From positions 1 to 12,208 of the forward strand of contig JACRAG010000026.1 of assembly GCA_016213455.1 (NCBI GenBank): DNA of 12,208 nt, read 5' to 3'. This DNA is from Anaerolineae bacterium (GTDB lineage Bacteria > Chloroflexota > Anaerolineae > Anaerolineales > Anaerolineaceae). A model generated the notes under the pieces. The model saw nothing but the letters and a program-made list of their open reading frames with translations, ran no database searches and was not told where the DNA came from. Below are positions 6,519 through 12,208 of the stretch, piece after piece. Position 1 is the first letter of the stretch. Each line of letters starts with the position of its first letter. The position numbers and the translations under genes were made by a program.

Positions 6519-7871
6519 ATGGAAGCAACCCCTGGCCGCATGGAACGGGCCATTGTGATCGGGGCAAGCGTCAGCGGTCTGCTGGCGGCCCGCGCGCTGG
6601 CCAACCACTTTGAGCGGGTGATCGTCGTGGAGCGCGACGTCCTGCCGCCCCCCGGACAACCGCGCAAGGGCGTGCCGCAGGGCCGGCATGCACACGTCCT
6701 GCTCTCACGCGGGGTCGATCTGTTGGAAGCCTTCTTCCCCGGCCTGACCCAGGAACTGGTCAGCCAGGGCGCAATTGCAGGCGACCTTTCGGAGACGGTG
6801 CGCTGGTTTTCCATGGGCGCGTACACGCGCAACTTCCCCTCCGGGTTGAAATCCATGCAGGCTAGCCGCCCGCTGCTGGAAGGCACCCTCTACCGCCGGC
6901 TGTGCGCGCTGCCCAATGTGACCGTGCTGCAAAACCACGACGTTACCGGCCTGCTCACCCGGCCATCCGTCAGGGACGGAGAACTGCGCGTCAACGGCGT
7001 GACAGCGGTGGATCGCGCCAAGCCGGGTCCTATGGAAATGGAACTGGAAGCGGACCTGGTGGTGGACGCCGGTGGGCGTGGATCGCGCAGCCTGGCCTGG
7101 CTGGAAAGCCTGGGCTACCCGCGCCCTGAAGAAGAACACATCAAGATGAACCTCTCCTACACCTCGCGCGTCTTTCGACGCCTGCCCGAACATGCCAACG
7201 GGCAAAGCCCGGTGGTGATCTTGCCCAGCTTCAACAACCGGCGCGGGGGCACCATGCTGGCGGTGGAAGGCGGGCGCTGGGTGGTCACCCTGGCGGGCTA
7301 CCTGGGTGACGCCGCCCCGGCCGACCTGGATGGTTTCATCGAGTTTGCGCGCAGCCTGGATGCCCCCGACTGTTACGATATTCTCAAAACCGCCGAACCG
7401 CTGAGCGAGGCCAGCCAGTACAAATATGCGGCCAGCCAGCGCCGCCGTTTTGAAAAACTCACCCGGTTCCCCGAAGGCCTGCTGGTCTGTGGCGACGCGA
7501 TGTGCAGCTTTAACCCCATCTATGGGCAGGGCATGACCACCGCCGCCTGCGAGGCCGAGCTGCTGGACAGCTGCCTGCGCCAGGGCCTGACCGGCCTGGC
7601 CCCGCGCTTCTTCCGCCGCGCCAGCCGGCTGCTCGATTCACCCTGGGATATCGCCGCCGGGAGTGACCTGGCCTACCCCGAAGTGGAGGGCAGGCGCGCC
7701 CCCGCCATGCGCATGGTGGGGCTATACCTGGACCGCCTGCTCAAAGCCTCGCGGCAGGACACTGTGCTGAACCTGGCCTTTCAGCGGGTCACCAACCTGA
7801 TCGACCCGCCTGCCAGCCTCTTCCGCCCGCACATCGTCTGGCGCGTGCTGTTCATGCAGCGCAGCGCCTGA
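6519..7871 (+). CDS. FAD-dependent monooxygenase/epoxidase-like oxidoreductase
   Basis: The chosen start gives 450 residues and has a GAGGA site at 6509-6513 with 5-base spacing. An ATG 17 codons upstream would overlap the candidate promoter. The N-terminal Rossmann fold carries the FAD-binding loop VIGASVSG (13-20), a GxSxxG variant of the usual GxGxxG, and the ribose-binding acid in VVERD (Glu38). GVPQGRHAH follows in the early helical region. The second FAD motif LVCGDA, with Asp326, lies in LLVCGDAMCSFNPIYGQGM, as in group A flavoprotein monooxygenases and their relatives such as polyether epoxidases, geranylgeranyl reductases and flavin halogenases. The usual halogenase WxWxIP motif was not seen. 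The protein is probably soluble or peripherally bound and oxidises or reduces a lipophilic substrate that cannot be named from sequence. It is flanked by its own candidate promoter and terminator, so it is probably a single-gene unit. Confidence 0.85.
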   Translation: MEATPGRMERAIVIGASVSGLLAARALANHFERVIVVERDVLPPPGQPRKGVPQGRHAHVLLSRGVDLLEAFFPGLTQELVSQGAIAGDLSETVRWFSMGAYTRNFPSGLKSMQASRPLLEGTLYRRLCALPNVTVLQNHDVTGLLTRPSVRDGELRVNGVTAVDRAKPGPMEMELEADLVVDAGGRGSRSLAWLESLGYPRPEEEHIKMNLSYTSRVFRRLPEHANGQSPVVILPSFNNRRGGTMLAVEGGRWVVTLAGYLGDAAPADLDGFIEFARSLDAPDCYDILKTAEPLSEASQYKYAASQRRRFEKLTRFPEGLLVCGDAMCSFNPIYGQGMTTAACEAELLDSCLRQGLTGLAPRFFRRASRLLDSPWDIAAGSDLAYPEVEGRRAPAMRMVGLYLDRLLKASRQDTVLNLAFQRVTNLIDPPASLFRPHIVWRVLFMQRSA

Positions 7872-7915
7872 CCGCCTTCCAGCCCGCTTCCGAACGCTGC
7901 AGCCCGTCAGTTCAA

Positions 7916-7953
7916 CCCCGCGCAGACCGCCACTGCGTGGGGCCTTTGTTTGC
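7916..7953 (+). terminator. Terminator-like hairpin after the FAD gene
   Basis: CCCCGCGCAG (7916-7925) pairs with CTGCGTGGGG (7933-7942), ten pairs including one G-U, with a 7-base loop. A broken T-tract (CCTTTGTTTGCTG) follows. It begins 45 bases after the stop of the FAD gene. The T-run is interrupted, so efficiency is uncertain. Confidence 0.55.
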
Positions 7954-8040
7954 TGTTCCGGCATCGGCCTACAGCCATACCAACCTTTCAATCCACGTTG
8001 GAACGCCCGTCATTTATTAATTACCGCACTATCGCGACAC

Positions 8041-8069
8041 TTGAAAAGTCGCTATACTGTATTGTGTAT
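8041..8069 (+). promoter_or_regulatory. Candidate promoter for the propeller-serine dehydratase unit
   Basis: TATACT at 8053-8058, in the context GCTATACTGT, is a good -10 hexamer and resembles the GCTATAGTGT before the FAD gene. TTGAAA at 8041-8046 is too close to serve it and would instead suit a poor hexamer near 8064. The segment lies about 100 bases before the start at 8165, in the most AT-rich part of the gap. Confidence 0.3.
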
Positions 8070-8164
8070 CAATGAGACCAATATTATCAACGTAACCCAT
8101 CCTGATACGGCCGCGGCAGGTATTGTCCGGCCTGTTTTTCCGTTTGGCACAGAAGGGAATGACC

Positions 8165-9850
8165 ATGTACCTGACCAGCTTGCGCGCACAACAAATCGGC
8201 AATGCGACCAACGGGAGATGCCTCGTCCTGGTGGAATGGACCTACGGCAACCAGATTCCAGATGTTCTCGAGCTGTATTACGCACCCGCAACCACCGGAA
8301 CCTGGCACCCCATTGATCAGCTGCCAGTCAATGGATCGAACGATCCGATCCGCAAAGAAATTACACTGCCGGCTCCGTCTGTGGGAACCATCTACGCCGC
8401 CCCGCGTAAACTCGACTCCCAACGCACGTTGAAGGACCGCCAACCCGATGATGAGGGGATTGACCGCTATTGGGAAAGTTTTGCGCTGGGTTTTCGCATC
8501 GCCCTGGAAGGCGCACCCAACCCGGAAGAGAACCAGCGCAAGTGCCGCGTCGCGCCGAAGATCACGGACATCCGGCCTGATGTGGGGGTAATCAAAGTCT
8601 TTTGGAACAATCCTGAAGGCTACAACAACTTTAAAGTAGAGTGGTGGAACCCGCCAGCCGGCGCTCAACCCTTCCAGGCCAGCACCAAAGACAAACACTT
8701 TGTTCTGGAACGCGCGCTAAAAGGCAGAACCTATGCCTTCCGGGTGGCAGGACTGCACGAAGGCCTGTTCGATGACTGCCAATCACCCTGGTCGGAGGTG
8801 CGCGAGATCACCATGCCGGACAATTTGGGGTACGACACCCCCGTTTTTGATGCCAAAACAACCCTCACCGCGCTCTCGCGCGACGACGACTTCATGGATA
8901 TCTTCACCGTCGGCGCAGATGGTCGGGTGCGCAGCGCGTGGTGGGACGGCGATTGGCACATGTGGTTCACCCTCGGCAGCACCGTCTTTCCCGCGCACAG
9001 CCACCTCGCCGCGCTTTCGCGCGACACGGACTTCATGGACCTGTTTGGCGTCGGCTTCGATGGGCGGGTGTGGACGGCCTGGTGGAACGGCAATCCCTGG
9101 CGCGATTGGACGCCGCTGGACGGCGCCTTATTCGATCCCGGTGTGCCGGTCGCTGCGCTCTCGCGCGACACGGACTTCATGGACCTCTTCGTCGTAGGCC
9201 GGGACCAGACCCTGCACAGCAGCTGGTGGAACGGCAACCCGTGGCGACCGTGGTTTGCTATGCCGGGCGCCACCTTCCCCTCCGGAACACCGGTCACGGC
9301 GCTTTCCAGGCACAGCGATCACATGGAAGTATTCCTGGTCGGCCAGGATGGTCAGGTGCACGGCAACTGGTTTGACGGGCAATGGCATGACTGGTACATC
9401 CTGGGCGGAGAAACCTTCCCACTCCTCACCCCCATCGCCGCCATCTCCCATGACACAGATCATATGGAGATCTTCGCAGTCGGTGAAGATGGAGTGGTGC
9501 GCGGCAACTTCTGGAACGGCAACTGGCAGGGCTGGTTCCGCCTGGACGGACAGGATTTCGAACACCGCACGCCCATCGCCGTCCTCTCACGCGATCCTGG
9601 TCACCAGGAAATTTTCCTCGTCGGCCGGGATGGAAAGGTATATCACAACTGGTGGACCGGCAACTGGTCCGGCTGGAGTCACCTGATCAGCCACATCCAG
9701 GACCATCCGCTGTTCCACCCACCCATCGCAGCCCTTTCGCGCAGCACCCGATCCATGGATGTTTTCACCATCGCCCAAACCCCCGGGCAGGAGTTTGTGT
9801 GGAGCGACTGGTGGTGGCTCAGCTGGCGCAACTGGTTCCCGCTGCTCTAA
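8165..9850 (+). CDS. FN3 plus seven-bladed PLL-like beta-propeller (lectin-like) protein
   Basis: The ATG at 8165 is preceded by AGAAGGGA (8151-8158) with 6-base spacing. ATGs at 8159 and 8123 are less well placed. The product is 561 residues with no signal peptide or membrane segment. Residues 1-125 are beta-rich and unassigned (perhaps a diverged FN3-like domain). Residues 130-217 fit fibronectin type III (ITDIRPDVGVIKVFW, then YAFRVAGL). Residues from about 233 to the end hold seven repeats of 47-50 residues on the pattern ALSRDTDxMDxFxVGxDGxVxxxWWNGxWxxW. The repeat Ser codons fall at 8876, 9017, 9161, 9305, 9446, 9587 and 9737. Seven such units make one closed propeller, like the PLL/PHL lectins of Photorhabdus, whose blades carry the same DxF..G.DG...WW.G.W signature and bind fucose-type sugars. 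Sugar binding here is inferred. The last blade is degenerate and Trp-rich. The serine dehydratase gene starts 20 bases later. Confidence 0.85.
   Translation: MYLTSLRAQQIGNATNGRCLVLVEWTYGNQIPDVLELYYAPATTGTWHPIDQLPVNGSNDPIRKEITLPAPSVGTIYAAPRKLDSQRTLKDRQPDDEGIDRYWESFALGFRIALEGAPNPEENQRKCRVAPKITDIRPDVGVIKVFWNNPEGYNNFKVEWWNPPAGAQPFQASTKDKHFVLERALKGRTYAFRVAGLHEGLFDDCQSPWSEVREITMPDNLGYDTPVFDAKTTLTALSRDDDFMDIFTVGADGRVRSAWWDGDWHMWFTLGSTVFPAHSHLAALSRDTDFMDLFGVGFDGRVWTAWWNGNPWRDWTPLDGALFDPGVPVAALSRDTDFMDLFVVGRDQTLHSSWWNGNPWRPWFAMPGATFPSGTPVTALSRHSDHMEVFLVGQDGQVHGNWFDGQWHDWYILGGETFPLLTPIAAISHDTDHMEIFAVGEDGVVRGNFWNGNWQGWFRLDGQDFEHRTPIAVLSRDPGHQEIFLVGRDGKVYHNWWTGNWSGWSHLISHIQDHPLFHPPIAALSRSTRSMDVFTIAQTPGQEFVWSDWWWLSWRNWFPLL
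9017..9186 (+). repeat. 26-base exact repeat between propeller blades 2 and 3
   Basis: The same 26 bases occur at 9017-9042 and 9161-9186, exactly 144 bases (48 codons) apart, encoding SRDTDFMDL in both blades. A close variant begins at 8876 in blade 1. DNA identity across blades 1-3 is higher than in blades 4-7, which suggests more recent blade duplication or gene conversion in that part. Confidence 0.7.
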
Positions 9851-9870
9851 ACTGTGGTTTAATGGGAGTT

Positions 9871-11079
9871 ATGCAGTCGATTAAAGAATTATTCCGCATC
9901 GGTTACGGGCCGTCCAGTTCGCACACCATGGCCCCGCGGCGCGCTGCCGAGCTGTTCGCGGCGCGCAACCCACAGGCCGCCGCGTTTCGCCTGACACTCT
10001 ATGGCAGCCTGGCTGCCACCGGGCGCGGTCACATGACCGACAGCGCCGTGCTCCAGGCGCTGGCTCCCCGCCTGGTGGACATTATCTGGAAACCCGAAGC
10101 CGCCCTGCCGCTGCACCCCAACGGCATGGAATTCGAAGCTCTGGACGCCGCCGGCGCAGCGCAGGACTTCTGGCGCGTCTATTCTTCCGGCGGCGGCGCG
10201 CTGCTGGACGAAAACGCAGCCGACACGGCCCCCATCATCTACCCGCTCAATACGATGAACGAAATCCTGCGCCGCTGCACCGCCAGCGGGCAAACCTTCT
10301 GGGAGTATGTCGAAGCCTGCGAAGGGCCGGAGATCTGGGATTTTCTGGCTGAGGTGCGCAAGGTGATGTACGCCGCCGTGCAGCGCGGCATCCACGCCGA
10401 GGGCGTGCTGCCGGGTGGGCTGGGCGTGTCACGGCGCGCCTGGCAGTTCTATCGCAAGATCATGCTGGCGGGCGGGCACCTGGTGCGCGAGGGCTATCTG
10501 CCGGCTTATGCCCTGGCGGTGGCTGAGGAAAACGCCACCGGCGGGCTGATCGTCACCGCGCCCACCTGCGGCTCGTGCGGGGTGTTGCCTGCCGTGCTGC
10601 GCCACATCGAGGACACGGTGGAAACGTCCGAAATCCACGTGCTGCGCGCGCTGGCTACCGCCGGCTTGATCGGCAACCTGATCAAAGCCAACGCGTCCAT
10701 CTCCGGCGCCGAAGTGGGCTGCCAGGGCGAAATCGGCGCAGCCTGCGCCATGGCTGCCGCGGCTGGCGCACAGTTGATGGGCGCTTCCATCCGCCAGATC
10801 GAGTACGCCGCCGAGATGGGTCTGGAACACCACCTCGGCCTGACCTGCGACCCGGTCAATGGGCTGGTGCAGATCCCCTGCATCGAGCGCAACGTTTTCG
10901 CCGCCACGCGCGCCCTGGACTGCGCCACCTTCGCCGTGTATTCCGACGGCAGCCACCGCGTCTCGTTTGACGAGGTGGTCATGGTGATGAAGCAGACCGG
11001 TCAGGACCTGCCCAAGCTGTACCGCGAGACCGCCGAAGGCGGCCTGGCGATCACGTATCGCTTCCCGAAAAGGAACTGA
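9871..11079 (+). CDS. sdaA: L-serine dehydratase (L-serine ammonia-lyase), single-chain iron-sulfur type
   Basis: The enzyme converts L-serine to pyruvate and ammonia in the cytosol, using a [4Fe-4S] cluster instead of PLP. From the ATG at 9871 it is 402 residues. That start yields MQSIKELFRIGYGPSSSHTM, which matches how short family members begin. GGGAG stands only 2 bases before it, and an ATG at 9862 is an alternative. The N-terminal part has the substrate loop PSSSHTM (14-20) and YGSLAATGRGHMTD of the beta domain. The alpha part has APTCGSCG (Cys233, Cys236), GCQGEIG (Cys284), LTCDPVNG (Cys326) and IPCIERN (Cys337). The 42- and 11-residue spacing of Cys284, 326 and 337 equals that of the cluster ligands known in the Legionella enzyme. 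The C-terminal cysteine that plugs the active site in that enzyme is absent; the chain ends RFPKRN. It follows the propeller gene by 20 bases, so co-transcription is likely but functionally unexplained. Confidence 0.93.
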   Translation: MQSIKELFRIGYGPSSSHTMAPRRAAELFAARNPQAAAFRLTLYGSLAATGRGHMTDSAVLQALAPRLVDIIWKPEAALPLHPNGMEFEALDAAGAAQDFWRVYSSGGGALLDENAADTAPIIYPLNTMNEILRRCTASGQTFWEYVEACEGPEIWDFLAEVRKVMYAAVQRGIHAEGVLPGGLGVSRRAWQFYRKIMLAGGHLVREGYLPAYALAVAEENATGGLIVTAPTCGSCGVLPAVLRHIEDTVETSEIHVLRALATAGLIGNLIKANASISGAEVGCQGEIGAACAMAAAAGAQLMGASIRQIEYAAEMGLEHHLGLTCDPVNGLVQIPCIERNVFAATRALDCATFAVYSDGSHRVSFDEVVMVMKQTGQDLPKLYRETAEGGLAITYRFPKRN

Positions 11080-11146
11080 GCAGCCATTCCACCAGTTGTT
11101 AGGCTGGCAAAGAGCCAAAAGGTTTGAAGCACCCCTCAAGAGAACG

Positions 11147-11503
11147 ATGCCCGCACGCAACGAACGCATCTATCTGTGCCCCAGCGATAACGGTCAGCCG
11201 GGTTGGATAATGACCTTCCCGGTGTGGTGGAATCGGAGCGGCTTCCTCGAAAAGTATGGACCGTTTGACAAACCGGGTTCGCGCTGGTTTGATACGGGCA
11301 ATCCCTGGTACGTGGACTACGCCTTGCTTTTAACCATGGGCGAAGCGGCGGCCTGGGATAAACAATGCCGGATAGCATTTGCCGGGGACCCACGCAGCCA
11401 ACATCCGGAAACTGTTGAAGCAATGCGTCTCCTGGCAGAGAGACTCGATTCTACGCAATGGGTCATTGTCGAATCCTACGAATGGGAATCGGGATTGGAG
11501 TAG
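11147..11503 (+). CDS. Small protein of unknown function
   Basis: The chosen ATG at 11147 follows AAGAG with about 5-base spacing and gives 118 residues. An in-frame ATG at 11096 would add 17 basic residues that look less coding-like. I do not recognise the family. The protein is soluble by composition, with no signal peptide or membrane helix. It has an aromatic-rich first half (RIYLCPSDNG, then FPVWWNRSGFLEKYGPF, RWFDTGNPWYVDYALLL) and a helical second half (ETVEAMRLLAERL) followed by a beta strand WVIVESYEWE. The gene lies 67 bases after the serine dehydratase stop and may be read through from it, since no terminator is visible between them. The size and acidic Trp-rich ending are compatible with many small single-domain proteins, and no function is assigned. 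Confidence 0.6.
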   Translation: MPARNERIYLCPSDNGQPGWIMTFPVWWNRSGFLEKYGPFDKPGSRWFDTGNPWYVDYALLLTMGEAAAWDKQCRIAFAGDPRSQHPETVEAMRLLAERLDSTQWVIVESYEWESGLE

Positions 11504-11619
11504 AATCTTCCAAAATCACGATACGCCTTCGCTTTGTCAAGTCGTGGATGGCAAAGCCAGCCCAACAAGTGCTTGCAGCGTTGAAGGGTTAGGGCATTGA
11601 GCCTCACCACAAACGAAAA

Positions 11620-11648
11620 CGCCGGAGATGGGCTTTCCATCTCCGGCG
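11620..11648 (-). terminator. Strong hairpin terminator of the NBR1-Ig gene
   Basis: CGCCGGAGATGG (11620-11631) and CCATCTCCGGCG (11637-11648) are perfect 12-base arms with a 5-base loop, 18 bases after the leftward gene's stop. Read leftward, TTTTCGTTTG follows, a usable T-tract. Read rightward the tract is weaker (CTGTGTTTCTG), though it may also stop transcripts arriving from the convergent plus-strand genes. Confidence 0.8.
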
Positions 11649-11666
11649 CTGTGTTTCTGCTTAAGT

Positions 11667-12208
11667 TTACTCTTTCACCCAGAACTCAGCGTACAGCGGG
11701 CAGAAGGTGAAGTTGTCGTCGATGCGCAGCAGCTTCCAGTCCGTGCGGTATTTGCCGGTCACATCTCCAACTTTGAGCACCACCACCAGTTCCACTTCCT
11801 CGCCCGGTTTGACCGTCTTGGGCAGGTCAAGAATGGATTTCTCAGCGATCTGATCGCCGCCCACCTGGACCAGGTCAAAATATTCCTTCTCCCAGGTAGC
11901 CGGGCCAAGGTTGCGTACCGTCCACAGGATGGTGACCATGCTGTTGATCTTCATCGTCGCCCCATCCACCCGGTCCTGGCCCACCAATATGCATAGAACA
12001 GGCGCCGGGGTGTTGGTGGCGGAAGGCGTGACGGTGGCTGACGCAGTGGGCGTGGGCGAAAGACGGATGATCGCCGTATTGGTTTCGGTGGGGCGCGGCG
12101 TGCGCGTTGCCGCCGGCGAGGGCGTCAGCGTGGGGGTTTGCCCCTGGCTCAACTTGGCTTCTGCGGTCAGCCGCGCAGCTTCCATTTCTGCGTCCTGGGT
12201 CTGTTTGG
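11667..12208 (-). CDS. Protein with Thr/Pro linker and NBR1-like Ig domain, N-terminus beyond the window
   Basis: The reverse frame is open from the right edge to the TAA at 11667-11669, about 179 visible residues. An ATG at 12185 exists, but the codons upstream (KQTQDAE) continue the same Gln/Ala-rich helix, so the true start is probably outside the window. The visible part has a Gln/Ala-rich helix, then a linker rich in Thr, Pro and Ser over roughly 50 residues, then a beta-sandwich from about DGATMKINS to the C-terminal FWVKE. The pattern TILWTVRNLGPATWEKEY, LPKTVKPGEEVEL and GKYRTDWKLL is that of the Ig-like domain first described in NBR1, which is frequent in secreted Chloroflexota proteins. 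It is probably a lipoprotein or membrane-anchored surface protein, but that end is not visible. Ligand unknown. Confidence 0.8.
   Translation of the reverse strand, partial: KQTQDAEMEAARLTAEAKLSQGQTPTLTPSPAATRTPRPTETNTAIIRLSPTPTASATVTPSATNTPAPVLCILVGQDRVDGATMKINSMVTILWTVRNLGPATWEKEYFDLVQVGGDQIAEKSILDLPKTVKPGEEVELVVVLKVGDVTGKYRTDWKLLRIDDNFTFCPLYAEFWVKE

Noticed and set aside
6519..7871. Flavin-dependent tryptophan halogenase
   Set aside because: The FAD fold matches broadly, but the WxWxIP motif and the halogenase catalytic lysine context were not seen.
8107..8143. GGCCG/CGGCC pair followed by five T as an attenuator before the propeller gene
   Set aside because: Only a 5-bp stem with a long loop is present, too weak to call a terminator or riboswitch.
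11504..11619. Possible gene or tRNA in the gap after the 118-residue protein
   Set aside because: No cloverleaf, ribosome site or coding-like frame was found. The short open frame there is a shadow overlapping the upstream gene.

Overview
The window looks like a stretch of a GC-rich (roughly 60% by eye) genome of the phylum Chloroflexota, probably class Anaerolineae. The evidence is indirect: secreted proteins with long Pro/Thr/Ser linkers after a lipobox or before an Ig-like domain, an nSTAND ATPase fused to a TolB-like and TPR tail, an SH3b lipoprotein, and an NBR1-type Ig-like domain. This combination is typical of that group. No rRNA, tRNA, CRISPR array or transposase was seen.

Left part (1-6115, all minus strand). 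A multi-pass GT-C (GT39-like) glycosyltransferase runs off the left edge and reads 1840 to 1. Upstream of it, and closed by a hairpin terminator at 1931-1955, is a tight three-gene operon transcribed leftward from about 6115. Its genes are a 127-aa small protein, a 944-aa membrane-spanning nSTAND ATPase with TolB-like and TPR sensor regions, and an SH3b lipoprotein. The first two products share a nearly identical 17-residue motif at their N-termini. The lipoprotein start lies one base after the ATPase stop. This operon is the best candidate for a little-described signalling or conflict system: a sensor with its ATPase inside and its TPR region outside, a small helical partner carrying the same adaptor motif, and a surface lipoprotein.

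Middle (6116-6518). A divergent intergenic region of about 400 bases holds a candidate leftward promoter with an AT palindrome, a perfect 22-bp hairpin followed by seven T, a GC-rich palindrome, and a candidate rightward promoter.

Right part (6519-11503, plus strand). In order: a FAD-dependent monooxygenase-like protein with its own terminator; a 561-aa FN3 plus seven-bladed PLL-like beta-propeller (lectin-like) protein; a single-chain iron-sulfur L-serine dehydratase 20 bases downstream; and a 118-aa protein of unknown function.

The right edge (11667-12208, minus strand) holds the C-terminal part of a secreted or anchored protein with an NBR1-like Ig domain. Its terminator at 11620-11648 separates it from the convergent plus-strand genes.
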